64,000 nt of DNA. It comes from Aquibacillus halophilus. GTDB taxonomy: Bacteria; Bacillota; Bacilli; Bacillales; Amphibacillaceae. Under the pieces are notes generated by a model. That model was not told the DNA's origin and did no database searches. It saw only the letters and a list, made by a program, of their open reading frames with translations. The position numbers and the translations under genes are program-made. Shown piece after piece: positions 1 through 8,791 of the stretch. The first letter of the stretch is position 1. Every line of letters starts with the position of its first letter. Location of the stretch: the NCBI RefSeq assembly GCF_009649745.1, contig NZ_WJNG01000018.1, positions 52,567-116,566 of the forward strand. The letters are read 5' to 3'.

Positions 1-428
1 ATCCTTCTACACTAATGACACTCGGATTAAGTGCTGCTCTTAAAAGCTATATAAAGTTGTTTACTTCAACATTTGGAGTCATAATTAATATTAAAACTGT
101 TGGTATTGAACGAAATGTATCTGAAGAAAAAAGTTTGGCGGTATTCAGAACATGTCAAGAGGCTTTGATCAATATAGCTAAATACGCTGATACTTCCGAA
201 GCGAACTTATCTTTTACATGGGAAGAAGAATCATTAAGGATAGTCATTGATGATATTGGGCTGGGTTTTGATGTACAAGAAGCGATAGATAGAAAACTAT
301 TTAAGGGCATAGCAGCGATGAAACAGCGGATGATTATTGCAGGTGGTGATTGTCATCTGTCTTCTAGTCTAGGCAAGGGAACAAAGGTAACGATTGTTTT
401 GCCTATTCGGGAATTAGGAGGGGTGTAG
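1..428 (+). CDS. C-terminal part of a NarL-type sensor histidine kinase (cut by window edge)
   Basis: The frame is open from base 3, so the 5' end lies outside the window. The visible part is the ATP-binding HATPase_c domain: an N-box (CQEALINIAKYAD), a G1-like motif (DDIGLGFD), a G2-like GIAAMKQR and the terminal GKGTKVTIVLP strand. A PSTLMTLGL stretch at the edge corresponds to the RPSxLDxLGL region that follows the H-box in HisKA_3 kinases. The next gene, an NreC-like regulator, starts one base after the stop, so the two form an operon and probably a cognate pair. By position this would be the NreB-equivalent (oxygen-sensing kinase), but the sensing domain is not visible and the name is not assigned. 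Confidence 0.85.
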   Translation, partial: PSTLMTLGLSAALKSYIKLFTSTFGVIINIKTVGIERNVSEEKSLAVFRTCQEALINIAKYADTSEANLSFTWEEESLRIVIDDIGLGFDVQEAIDRKLFKGIAAMKQRMIIAGGDCHLSSSLGKGTKVTIVLPIRELGGV

Positions 429-429
429 A

Positions 430-1083
430 GTGATAAAAATCCTATTGGTAGATGACCATGCAGTTGTTCGGATGGGGCTAAAGGTATTACTAAACGCTGT
501 ACCCGATATGGAAGTAGTCGGAGAAGCATCTGAAGGTAATGAAGGTATAGAAAAAGCATTAGAATTAACACCCGATGTTGTATTAATGGATTTAAGTATG
601 CCGCACGGGAAAGATGGACTGTCTGCTACTTCTGAATTAAAGAAACGTTTAGCGGAAACAGCCATCTTAATATTGACGATGCATGATGATGAGGAGTATT
701 TATTCAGGGCTATTCAAGCTGGAGCTTCAGGATGTGTTTTAAAAAGTGCTCCACATGAAGAGCTTATTAACGCAATTGAATCTGTGTGTAATGGAAATGC
801 CTATCTTCATGCTGCAGCAACCAAGCGATTAATGGAAGAATATTTGGGGTCAGTGAAGAATGACGGGTCTGACAACTATCAGTTATTATCCGACCGCGAA
901 AAGGAAGTATTAACTTTAATTGCTAAAGGATATTCAAATAAGGATATTGGTGAGCAGTTGATTATTAGCGTGAAAACAGTTGAGACACATAAAAGTAATC
1001 TAATGGATAAATTACAAATGAAAACAAGGCCAGAACTTGTTTCCTACGCTTTAAAGAAAGGCTTGCTAGGTTATGGAATGTAA
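430..1083 (+). CDS. nreC: NreC-like response regulator (NarL/LuxR family)
   Basis: A 217-residue two-domain regulator. The receiver domain has the acidic pair D8-D9, phospho-acceptor D54 in VLMDLSMP, T83 and K105. A LuxR-type helix-turn-helix follows from about residue 150 (LSDREKEVLTLIAKGYSNKD, then VKTVETHKSNL). Length and layout fit NreC/DegU-type regulators. It starts one base after an upstream kinase and overlaps the NreA-like GAF gene by 11 bases. NreABC systems of staphylococci control nitrate reductase in response to oxygen and nitrate, and the molybdenum cofactor operon downstream fits such a role. The start is GTG at 430 behind GGAGGGG. The exact target genes are inferred. Confidence 0.85.
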   Translation: MIKILLVDDHAVVRMGLKVLLNAVPDMEVVGEASEGNEGIEKALELTPDVVLMDLSMPHGKDGLSATSELKKRLAETAILILTMHDDEEYLFRAIQAGASGCVLKSAPHEELINAIESVCNGNAYLHAAATKRLMEEYLGSVKNDGSDNYQLLSDREKEVLTLIAKGYSNKDIGEQLIISVKTVETHKSNLMDKLQMKTRPELVSYALKKGLLGYGM

Positions 1084-1549
1084 AAGGAATAGCCCTAATA
1101 ATGATGATTTAGTAAACTCGTTTTTGTTAGAATGTAATTTATTGAGAGAAAACATTTCTTGTGATTTTACTGGAATCGCTATACAAAAACCTGACGAGCT
1201 GGATATTGTATGGCCATATGTTAGTGGAAACAGAAATGAGAAGTACAAATATCTTACGGTTCGTTATGGAAAAGGTATTGCTGGAAAAGTTATTTCAACC
1301 GGAAGTCCAATGACGATAGCATCGTTTCCGAATAATATTATTGGTAGATCTACAGATTACCCAATTATGTTAGCCGAAAAGCTCTTATCTGCCTATGCAT
1401 ATCCATTACAATTTAAAGGGGTACCTAAGGGTGCTCTTCTAATCGGTTTCCGAGACTCACGTACTTTTAGTCAAGATGACAAAGATAAGGTGCAAACAAC
1501 AGTACAGAAGGTGGAAGCTTTGTTAGCTTCCAATTATTTCGGGCGCTAG
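1073..1549 (+). CDS. nreA: GAF-domain protein, NreA-like nitrate receptor
   Basis: A 158-residue single GAF domain protein. Its length and its place next to an NreC-like regulator match NreA, which binds nitrate and modulates the NreB kinase. The GAF core is visible as YGKGIAGKVISTG and AYAYPLQFKGVPKGALLIGF. The start ATG lies inside the end of the regulator gene (11-base overlap), implying translational coupling. The order here is kinase, regulator, GAF protein, unlike the staphylococcal A-B-C order. The nitrate-binding role rests on family and neighbourhood, not on residues I can verify. Confidence 0.7.
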   Translation: MECKRNSPNNDDLVNSFLLECNLLRENISCDFTGIAIQKPDELDIVWPYVSGNRNEKYKYLTVRYGKGIAGKVISTGSPMTIASFPNNIIGRSTDYPIMLAEKLLSAYAYPLQFKGVPKGALLIGFRDSRTFSQDDKDKVQTTVQKVEALLASNYFGR

Positions 1550-1566
1550 GAGGAGAAACTGAAGCT

Positions 1567-3294
1567 ATGACAAAGTCAAATCCTAATACCATTTTGAACA
1601 ACAGTGAAACTCCTGGAGATGCAACCATTATCGTTGATAAAGTTGGCGTAATCCAAACGGTTAATCCAAAAGCTATGCAACTACTCCATCTTGAAGTAAG
1701 TGATTTTCTTGGTGAAGCAATCCAGGATCTTATGCCTGATTTAGATCTTTTCTTGGTTAAAGAAGGAAAAACCTTTCAACATTTTGCGGAAAATAAACAG
1801 GGTAAGTCAATTCCTTTATTTGTACGTAAAAGTACCTTTTCACTTAAGGGAGAGCATTATTCAATCATTGTTATCCAAAGGAGTAACGACCATTCTTATT
1901 TAGGGATGGAGCCTCAAAGGGTCTCAGACGAATTACTCGACATGAAATATGCCCTTGATCAATCAACAATCGTAGCGATCACAGACCAAACCGGTAAAAT
2001 CACCTATGTAAATGATAAATTCTGCGAAATTTCTCAATATTCGAGTGAGGAATTAATTGGCCGGGACCATAGAATTATCAATTCTGGGTATCACTCAAAA
2101 GAATTTATCCGTAATCTGTGGCGAACAATAGCTAACGGTGAAGTATGGCATGGTGAGATTAAAAACAAGGCCAAAGATGGAACCTATTACTGGGTGGATA
2201 CCACAATCGTACCCTTCTTAACTAATCAAGGAAAGCCATACCAGTATTTAGCAATTAGAAAAGAAATCACAGAATACAAGCGTGTTTTGAATGAATTAGA
2301 AAAGTCTATCCAAGAATTAGTAGATATTAAATTCGCATTAGATGAGTCTTCGATTGTAGCAATAACAGACCAACAAGGAAAGATTACCTATGTTAATGAT
2401 CAATTTGTCAAAATTTCTAACTATTCTAGGGAAGAATTAATTGGAAATTCACACACTTTAATCAATTCGGGCTACCATCCTAAATCCTTTTTCAAAGAGC
2501 TTTGGAAAACAATTGGTAATGGCAATGTCTGGCATGGAGAAATTAAAAATAAAGCAAAAGATGGTTCTTATTACTGGGTGGATACGACAATTGTCCCGTT
2601 TCTTAATGAAAATGGAAAGCCTTATCAATATTTAGCCATACGGTTTGAAATAACAAACAGAAAACAAGTGGAAGAAGAATTGAAACATACGATGACTCGA
2701 ATTATTAACGTTCAAGAAGATGAGCGAAAGAGGTTGTCCCGTGAGCTACATGATGGGATAGGACAGAATTTATATAGTCATCTGATAACTATTAACCGAT
2801 TAGCTAACGAGATAGAACACCCTCTACACGAACAAATGGTTAGAGAAGCAACAGAATTAATTGAAGAAATCCGAGATTTTTCTTGGGAACTCAGGCCTTC
2901 TGTATTAGATGATCTAGGACTTGTTCCAGCGATTCGATCTTTTTTGAATCGTTTTTCCGAGAACTATAATTTTGATGTTGTTTTTGAATGTTTCTTAGAA
3001 CGAAGATTGAGTAACCAAATTGAGATAACAATTTACCGAATTATTCAAGAATCACTGACAAATGTGCGTAAGTATGCTGAGGTTCAGCAAGCTTCCGTTA
3101 CAATCCGAGAAGTAGAAAACGTAGTTCGAGTAATGATTGAGGATGCCGGCAAAGGATTCATTAAGGATCGGTTAACTTCAGGTGTAGGATTGATTAGTAT
3201 GGAAGAAAGAGCACGTTCTGTAGATGGAGAGCTTCAAATCAAATCGATACCAGGAAAAGGGACAACAGTTGTTTTAGAAATCCCCCGAGATTAA
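1567..3294 (+). CDS. PAS-PAS-PAS sensor histidine kinase (HisKA_3/HATPase_c)
   Basis: A 575-residue soluble kinase with no membrane segments. A short PAS-like region (about residues 18-100) is followed by two PAS/PAC domains at 126-235 and 254-363 that are about 75% identical to each other, a clear internal duplication. The dimerisation domain has the phospho-acceptor H395 in RLSRELHDGIGQ. The ATP domain shows QESLTNVRKYAE, EDAGKGF and GKGTTVVLEIP. It lies 17 bases after the NreA-like gene with RBS AGGAGG and has no regulator of its own, so it may feed the same NreC-like regulator as the upstream kinase. The cysteine cluster of O2-sensing NreB is absent. The signal is unknown. Confidence 0.9.
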   Translation: MTKSNPNTILNNSETPGDATIIVDKVGVIQTVNPKAMQLLHLEVSDFLGEAIQDLMPDLDLFLVKEGKTFQHFAENKQGKSIPLFVRKSTFSLKGEHYSIIVIQRSNDHSYLGMEPQRVSDELLDMKYALDQSTIVAITDQTGKITYVNDKFCEISQYSSEELIGRDHRIINSGYHSKEFIRNLWRTIANGEVWHGEIKNKAKDGTYYWVDTTIVPFLTNQGKPYQYLAIRKEITEYKRVLNELEKSIQELVDIKFALDESSIVAITDQQGKITYVNDQFVKISNYSREELIGNSHTLINSGYHPKSFFKELWKTIGNGNVWHGEIKNKAKDGSYYWVDTTIVPFLNENGKPYQYLAIRFEITNRKQVEEELKHTMTRIINVQEDERKRLSRELHDGIGQNLYSHLITINRLANEIEHPLHEQMVREATELIEEIRDFSWELRPSVLDDLGLVPAIRSFLNRFSENYNFDVVFECFLERRLSNQIEITIYRIIQESLTNVRKYAEVQQASVTIREVENVVRVMIEDAGKGFIKDRLTSGVGLISMEERARSVDGELQIKSIPGKGTTVVLEIPRD

Positions 3295-3340
3295 CTAATT
3301 CTTACGCTAATTTAGTAATTTATAGCAAACATTTAAATAT

Positions 3341-3401
3341 GTTATGATAGGATAAAACGTTGCTACAAAAGTTTTGTGGTGGCGTTTTATCTTATCACTA
3401 C
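3341..3401 (+). promoter_or_regulatory. Long RNA hairpin upstream of moaA
   Basis: Bases 3341-3366 can pair with 3376-3401 over 26 positions with only two mismatches. The core GATAAAACG (3351-3359) pairs perfectly with CGTTTTATC (3383-3391). Five positions are G-U pairs that work only in RNA of the plus strand, and AAAA/TTTT flank the tip. No T-run follows, so it is not a standard intrinsic terminator. It lies between the kinase gene and moaA, where it could be a terminator, processing site or leader regulator of the cofactor operon. Its function is unknown. Confidence 0.55.
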
Positions 3402-3472
3402 ATTAAAAACAAAAAAATTATAGATTGAATAATATGTTTTTTAATAAGAAAAAAATAAGGAGAGATCATCCC

Positions 3473-4489
3473 ATGGCAAACTCACCTTTACAAGATAAAC
3501 TTGGACGCCCACTGCAAGACCTACGGATTTCAGTAACAGATCGTTGTAATTTTAGGTGCACGTATTGCATGCCTAAGGAAATATTCGGAAAAGATTTTCA
3601 GTTTATGCCTAAAGAGCATCTGTTAAGTTTTGAGGAAATTGAACGTCTTGCATCTATTTTTGTTGAACTAGGAGTTAAGAAAATCAGATTAACAGGTGGC
3701 GAGCCACTGTTACGGAGAAATTTACCGGACTTGATTAAAAAACTTGTAGCAATTGATGGCTTGGAAGACATAGGTTTGACTACTAATGGGTTCTTGCTTG
3801 AAAAAATGGCAGGTCAACTAAAAGAGGCAGGATTAAAGCGGGTAAATGTTAGCTTAGATGCTTTAGATGATAACCTGTTTAAATCGATAAATGATAGTGG
3901 TGTAGGTATAGATCGCATCTTGAAAAGTATGAAAAAGGCCCAAGAGGTTGGATTAGAAGTAAAAGTCAACATGGTAGTGAAAAAAGGCATGAACGATAAT
4001 GAGGTAGTTCCAATGGCTAAATATTTTAAAGAGCAGGGAATTGCACTACGTTATATAGAGTTTATGGATGTTGGTCAGCATAATGGTTGGAACTTTGACA
4101 AGGTTATTACAAAAAAAGAACTGTTTGATCAACTGTCTAACGAATTTGAGCTTGAGCCGATGGATCCTGCCTATGTTGGTGAAGTAGCTAAGAGATACCG
4201 CTATAAAGGAACCAATACTGAGGTAGGTTTTATTACATCAGTATCTGAATCTTTTTGTTCTACCTGTACGCGAGCGAGAGTTGCTGCTGATGGTAAGTTC
4301 TACACGTGCTTGTTCGCGGCTGGTGGATTCGATTTAAAAGAGGTACTTCGTTCAGGTGCTAGCGATGAAGAAGTGAAAGCTGCGATTGTACCTACATGGA
4401 AAAAAAGAAGTGATCGCTATTCAGATGAGCGAACAGAGGAAACAGCAAAAAACAGGAAAAAAATAGAAATGTCTTATATTGGCGGATAG
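3473..4489 (+). CDS. moaA: GTP 3',8-cyclase MoaA
   Basis: A radical-SAM enzyme that, with MoaC, turns GTP into cyclic pyranopterin monophosphate, the first step of molybdenum cofactor synthesis. The SAM [4Fe-4S] motif CNFRCTYC is at residues 25-32. The second cluster cysteines (CSTC ... C) lie around residues 262-279, and the protein ends in the typical Gly-Gly. The chosen ATG at 3473 follows AAGGAGAG with good spacing; an in-frame ATG at 3425 has no RBS. It is the first gene of a seven-gene Moco operon. moaC is not in the window. Confidence 0.96.
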   Translation: MANSPLQDKLGRPLQDLRISVTDRCNFRCTYCMPKEIFGKDFQFMPKEHLLSFEEIERLASIFVELGVKKIRLTGGEPLLRRNLPDLIKKLVAIDGLEDIGLTTNGFLLEKMAGQLKEAGLKRVNVSLDALDDNLFKSINDSGVGIDRILKSMKKAQEVGLEVKVNMVVKKGMNDNEVVPMAKYFKEQGIALRYIEFMDVGQHNGWNFDKVITKKELFDQLSNEFELEPMDPAYVGEVAKRYRYKGTNTEVGFITSVSESFCSTCTRARVAADGKFYTCLFAAGGFDLKEVLRSGASDEEVKAAIVPTWKKRSDRYSDERTEETAKNRKKIEMSYIGG

Positions 4490-4534
4490 AAATACCCATT
4501 TGAACTAGTTAGAACGGGAAAGGGAGTTTAAAAA

Positions 4535-5545
4535 GTGACTGAGCGATACTCTCGTCAAGCTTTATTTAAGCCAATTGGTGGCAAAGGGCAAAGCAAAATA
4601 GAAAATAAGCACGTGTTGATTGTTGGTTGTGGTGCTTTAGGATCCGCTAGTGCTGAAGCACTTGTCCGTGCGGGGATAGGCAAACTCACGATTGTTGATC
4701 GGGACTATGTTGAATTTAGTAACCTCCAACGGCAGCAATTATTTGTTGAGAATGATGCAATTGATCAAATTCCGAAAGCAATAGCTGCCCAAAAAAGGTT
4801 AGCAGAGATAAATTCGAATGTAATCATCGATGCCCATGTGATAGATGCAACAAGTCAATCTCTTACTCCTTTATTAGACACCATTGACCTCCTAATTGAC
4901 GCTACCGATAACTTTGATATCCGTTTTACAATCAATGATCTGCTTCAGTCCCACAACATACCTTGGATTTTTGGATCATGTGTTGGAAGTACTGGAATGA
5001 GCTATACCATCCTTCCAGGCCAAACACCCTGTCTCCATTGTTTACTAAATGTTACTAGCTTGTCTGGCGCAACTTGTGACTCCGTTGGTATTATATCACC
5101 GGCAGTTCAAATGGTGGTCGCACATCAAATGACTGAGGCCTTCAAGCTACTAGTAGAGGATCATCAAGCATTGAGAAGAGGCCTCGTTATGTTTGATTTA
5201 TGGAATAACCACTATCAAACAATTAATGTGGAGCGGGCCAAAAGAATCGATTGTCCTTCTTGTGGGGCCAATCCAACTTTTCCATATTTGGATTATGATA
5301 CACAGACAAAAACGGAAGTATTGTGTGGAAGAGATACTGTACAAATACGCTCTAATCTTGATATTCAATTGGAGGATTTAGCTTCTAGACTGAAGAGTGT
5401 GGGAAAGATAAATTTAAATCCTTTCCTATTATCTATTCAGTACGATAGTTACCGAGTGGTGTTCTTTCGCGACGGTCGAACATTTGTCCATGGAACAAAT
5501 TCAATTGAACAAGCAAAAAAAGTTTATTATAGGCTGGTAGGATAG
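4535..5545 (+). CDS. moeB: MoeB/ThiF-type adenylyltransferase
   Basis: An E1-like enzyme of 336 residues that adenylates the C-terminal Gly-Gly of MoaD, and possibly ThiS, before sulfur transfer. The nucleotide loop GCGALGSASAEA is near residues 31-42. DRDYVEFSNLQRQQ is the ATP-binding stretch. The zinc site is C166/C169 with C240/C243, and a conserved cysteine sits in GATCDSVG (C181). The start is GTG at 4535 behind GGGAAAGGGAG. It lies between moaA and moeA, so a molybdopterin role is most likely. Bacillus proteins of this type can also serve thiamine synthesis, and sequence alone does not exclude that. Confidence 0.9.
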   Translation: MTERYSRQALFKPIGGKGQSKIENKHVLIVGCGALGSASAEALVRAGIGKLTIVDRDYVEFSNLQRQQLFVENDAIDQIPKAIAAQKRLAEINSNVIIDAHVIDATSQSLTPLLDTIDLLIDATDNFDIRFTINDLLQSHNIPWIFGSCVGSTGMSYTILPGQTPCLHCLLNVTSLSGATCDSVGIISPAVQMVVAHQMTEAFKLLVEDHQALRRGLVMFDLWNNHYQTINVERAKRIDCPSCGANPTFPYLDYDTQTKTEVLCGRDTVQIRSNLDIQLEDLASRLKSVGKINLNPFLLSIQYDSYRVVFFRDGRTFVHGTNSIEQAKKVYYRLVG

Positions 5546-5556
5546 GGAGGACAATC

Positions 5557-6834
5557 ATGGTTGAGAGAAGAAAACCAATTAAGGTAAATGATGCAGTGGA
5601 CCGTGTAATGAAATTTGCAGTTTCTGGTAGTGTGAGTTATCTATCAATTGAACAAGCGTATGGACATTTTCTAGGTGAAGACCTGGTTGCTGATCATGAT
5701 GTTCCTTCTTTTGATCGTTCCCCTTATGATGGCTTTGCCATTCGATCAATAGACACAAAAAATGCTTCTCATACCAACCCGTTAACTTTAGAAGTAGTTG
5801 GTGAAATTGGAGCGGGTAGTTTATTTGAGAAAACAGTAGGTGAAGGACAAACAGTTAGAATTATGACTGGAGCACAGATTCCTGCCGGTTGTGATGCAGT
5901 AGTAATGCTGGAATTAACGCAGGAGTTCGAAAAAGATAGCAAACCACATATTGAAATTAAACGAAGCTTCAATCAAGGGGACAATATTTCATTTACGGGT
6001 GAGGATACAAAAAGTGGCACTGTTCTAGCAACAAAAGGTACCTATATAAACCCTGGTATCGTTGCATTGTTAGCAACTTTTGGTTACAAAGATGTTCCTG
6101 TTAGTAGCAAACCCAAAATAGGGGTAATTGCTACTGGAAGTGAATTACTTGAAGTGGATGAGGCACTACAACCAGGGAAAATTCGCAATAGCAATGCATA
6201 CATGATTGTTTCACAGATCGAACGTGCAGGTGGACAACCGGTCTATTTAGGTCAATTCAGTGATGATCTATCAACTTGTTATACTCAAGTAAAAGATGCG
6301 CTTAATAAAGTGGATTTTTTAATCACTACAGGCGGTGTTTCCGTAGGCGACTATGATTATTTACCTGAAATCTATCAAATGCTCGGTGCCAATGTATTGT
6401 TCAATAAAGTCGGGATGCGCCCAGGTAGTGTAACGACAATTGCAGAGAAAGATGGGAAGCTACTTTTTGGTTTATCAGGTAATCCATCAGCATGCTATGT
6501 AGGATTTGAATTATTTACAAGACCAATTATTCGGACTTATTTGCATTCAAACCACCAGTGCCTTCAAAAAGTTTCAGCTACACTTGGAGCTGATTTTCTT
6601 AAGCCAAATCCTTTTGACAGATTCGTGAGAGGATATTTATCTTATGACGAAGGTAAATTAACCGCTACTCCAGCTGGTTTAGATAAATCCAATGTTGTGT
6701 CTTCGTTAGGAATGGCAAATGTTTTGATTCTTTTACCTGGAGGAACAAGAGGTTACAAGCGAGGAATGAATGTTAAAGTAATCTTATTAGAGGATCAAAC
6801 AGGTACTACACTGGAATCATTTTTATCTGATTAA
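5557..6834 (+). CDS. moeA: Molybdopterin molybdenumtransferase MoeA
   Basis: A 425-residue enzyme that inserts molybdate into adenylylated molybdopterin. It has the N-terminal MoeA region with FDRSPYDGFAIRS, the MoCF-binding domain with ATGSELL, TTGGVSVGDYDY and LFGLSGNPSACYVGFE, and a C-terminal MoeA domain IV. It starts at ATG 5557 with RBS GGGAGG, 11 bases after moeB, and is followed by moaE after 30 bases. All hallmark motifs are present and the length is normal. Confidence 0.95.
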   Translation: MVERRKPIKVNDAVDRVMKFAVSGSVSYLSIEQAYGHFLGEDLVADHDVPSFDRSPYDGFAIRSIDTKNASHTNPLTLEVVGEIGAGSLFEKTVGEGQTVRIMTGAQIPAGCDAVVMLELTQEFEKDSKPHIEIKRSFNQGDNISFTGEDTKSGTVLATKGTYINPGIVALLATFGYKDVPVSSKPKIGVIATGSELLEVDEALQPGKIRNSNAYMIVSQIERAGGQPVYLGQFSDDLSTCYTQVKDALNKVDFLITTGGVSVGDYDYLPEIYQMLGANVLFNKVGMRPGSVTTIAEKDGKLLFGLSGNPSACYVGFELFTRPIIRTYLHSNHQCLQKVSATLGADFLKPNPFDRFVRGYLSYDEGKLTATPAGLDKSNVVSSLGMANVLILLPGGTRGYKRGMNVKVILLEDQTGTTLESFLSD

Positions 6835-6864
6835 CTTTAAACGTGGATGGGAAGGAGTCGTATT

Positions 6865-7341
6865 ATGAAAGAGGAACTATTTGAAATCGTAGATCACCCC
6901 ATTCAACTAGAAAACCTAATCAAAAAGGTTGAGAGTAGGAATGCTGGAGCCATAACAACTTTTATAGGTACTGTTAGAGAATGGACGAAGGGAAAACGAA
7001 CAGTCTATCTAGAATATCAAGCCTATAAGCCTATGGCTGTAAAGATGTTAGCAACCATAGGTGAAGAGATACAATCGAAGTGGCCGAATACGATCGTTGC
7101 AATCACTCATCGAATTGGACATTTGGATATATCAGATGTTGCGGTTATTATTGCGGTTTCTTCTCCGCATAGAAAAGCCGCTTATGAAGCCAATGAATAC
7201 GCAATTGAACGAATCAAACAAATTGTACCTATATGGAAGAAAGAGCATTGGGAAGATGGAGAAACTTGGTTGGGTGACCAATTAGAGAATGTTCCATATC
7301 ATGATGGAAAACCACATATAAAGGATGAAAAAGATGATTAA
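6865..7341 (+). CDS. moaE: Molybdopterin synthase catalytic subunit MoaE
   Basis: The large subunit of MPT synthase, which converts cPMP to molybdopterin with sulfur delivered on MoaD. Visible family segments are GAITTFIGTVRE, the SPHRKAAYEANEYAIERIK stretch and IWKKEHWEDGETW with the active-site lysines. The start was placed at ATG 6865 because GGAAGGAG lies just upstream; an in-frame ATG at 6847 overlaps that RBS. The product is 158 residues. Its end overlaps the start of moaD, consistent with stoichiometric synthesis of the complex. Confidence 0.94.
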   Translation: MKEELFEIVDHPIQLENLIKKVESRNAGAITTFIGTVREWTKGKRTVYLEYQAYKPMAVKMLATIGEEIQSKWPNTIVAITHRIGHLDISDVAVIIAVSSPHRKAAYEANEYAIERIKQIVPIWKKEHWEDGETWLGDQLENVPYHDGKPHIKDEKDD

Positions 7342-7567
7342 TGTACTTCTATTCGCACACCTCCAAGAAGAAGCTGGACAGGATCGCCTCGAAATAGATG
7401 AAGAAGGTATGAGAGTAGACGAATTTAAACAAATGTTAGAGGATAGATATAAATTTACCCAATTGGATCAAGTGATGGTTGCAATAAATGAAGAATTTGC
7501 ATTCAACAATGATCTGATTAATAGCGGTGACACTGTAGCTTTAATACCACCAGTTAGTGGTGGCTGA
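7334..7567 (+). CDS. moaD: Molybdopterin synthase sulfur carrier subunit MoaD
   Basis: A ubiquitin-fold protein of 77 residues ending in PPVSGG; the final glycine is adenylated by MoeB and then carries the thiocarboxylate. ATG 7334 is preferred (AAAGGATGA upstream), giving a start MINVLLFAHLQEEAG. An alternative ATG at 7325 would add three residues but has almost no RBS spacing. The gene overlaps the end of moaE. Confidence 0.93.
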   Translation: MINVLLFAHLQEEAGQDRLEIDEEGMRVDEFKQMLEDRYKFTQLDQVMVAINEEFAFNNDLINSGDTVALIPPVSGG

Positions 7568-7618
7568 TTAAGAATTGATTATACCAATTCGATCGTTTCT
7601 AATAGGAGTGAAAGTATA

Positions 7619-8113
7619 GTGAAAACTGTACAAGTAGTTGGATACAAAAATAGCGGTAAAACAACGATGTCGAGTTTTATTATTGAGAATTTAACTAGAC
7701 ATGGATTGGAAGTTGCAGCACTTAAACATCATGGACACGGAGGCGTGCCAACAAGCTTGGAAGATAACGATAGTGCCAAACACCATCAAGCTGGTGCAGT
7801 GATGTCCGGTGTACAAGGTGAGGATATTCTACAGTTAACTGTTCGAAAAGAAAGATGGAGCATTGAGCAAATCGTAGCTTTCTATTCTATTATTAATCCC
7901 GAGGTTTTAATAATAGAAGGATATAAAAATCTTGATTTCCCGAAAATAGTGATGATCCGATCCGAAGAAGACCTTCATTTATTGGATACACTTACAAACG
8001 TTAAAGCAGTTGTAACTGATATGCATATTACAAACCAACATCGATACCAAGTGTTTACTTCTGAACATAAAATGGCTCTTATCGAGTGGTTACTGACACA
8101 TCTAAAAAGTTGA
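7619..8113 (+). CDS. mobB: Molybdopterin-guanine dinucleotide biosynthesis adapter MobB
   Basis: A small P-loop GTPase of 164 residues that assists MobA in attaching GMP to the cofactor. The Walker A motif GYKNSGKTT is at the N-terminus, followed by KHHGHGG, and EVLIIEGYKN is the Walker B-like strand. The start is GTG 7619 with TAGGAGTG upstream. It lies in the Moco operon between moaD and mobA, implying that a bis-MGD enzyme such as nitrate reductase or formate dehydrogenase is the client. Confidence 0.92.
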   Translation: MKTVQVVGYKNSGKTTMSSFIIENLTRHGLEVAALKHHGHGGVPTSLEDNDSAKHHQAGAVMSGVQGEDILQLTVRKERWSIEQIVAFYSIINPEVLIIEGYKNLDFPKIVMIRSEEDLHLLDTLTNVKAVVTDMHITNQHRYQVFTSEHKMALIEWLLTHLKS

Positions 8114-8183
8114 GTCTAAACTTGACCAGTCTCTTTTGAGGTCTATATAAAAAATGGATATGCAAGCAAAAGGAGTGCCAAAA

Positions 8184-8759
8184 GTGACAGTTTCATATAC
8201 AGGTATTATTATTGCCGGGGGTCAGTCAAGAAGGTTTGGTTCACCCAAAGCATTTGCTAAACTAGAGGGAAAACCACTTTATAGTTATTCTATCTCGATA
8301 TTAAACAAATATTGTTCCAGTATTGTACTAGTTACGAATTCTTCATTAGAGCAATCGTTTAAACAAGAAAACCTAGCGGTACAGGTGATTCAAGATATTA
8401 AGAAATATCAAGGGCAAGGACCTCTTGCAGGAATTTTTTCAGCGATGACTAAAGTTACAGACGAGTGGTATATGGTTTTACCGATAGATGTTCCTTTCAT
8501 GCAGGAATGGGTAATTGAAGAATTAATCTATCAACTGGATGATTCCTATGAAGCTATTGTTCCTGTGGTAAATGGAAAAAAACAACCATTAGTTGCGCTC
8601 TATCATCAGAGCTTGAGGAATCGAATTGAAGAAAATTTGCAGCAAGGGAAACGCTCACTTGATCAATTATTAACTAACGCTAAAGTTAAGTATTTAACGA
8701 ATATAGAGGATGAAAATCCTTTTATTAATATAAACCACCGCGAGGACTTTCCGGAATAA
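8184..8759 (+). CDS. mobA: Molybdenum cofactor guanylyltransferase MobA
   Basis: A nucleotidyltransferase that adds GMP to molybdopterin. The glycine-rich motif IIAGGQSRRFG near the N-terminus is followed by KPLYSYSI and the metal-binding region PIDVPFM. The start was set at GTG 8184 because AAAAGGAG sits 8 bases upstream; an in-frame ATG at 8154 has no RBS. The product is 191 residues. It is the last cofactor gene of the operon. Confidence 0.93.
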   Translation: MTVSYTGIIIAGGQSRRFGSPKAFAKLEGKPLYSYSISILNKYCSSIVLVTNSSLEQSFKQENLAVQVIQDIKKYQGQGPLAGIFSAMTKVTDEWYMVLPIDVPFMQEWVIEELIYQLDDSYEAIVPVVNGKKQPLVALYHQSLRNRIEENLQQGKRSLDQLLTNAKVKYLTNIEDENPFININHREDFPE

Positions 8760-8791
8760 AAAGAATGTACGTTGAGTTGGAGAGAGGATCT

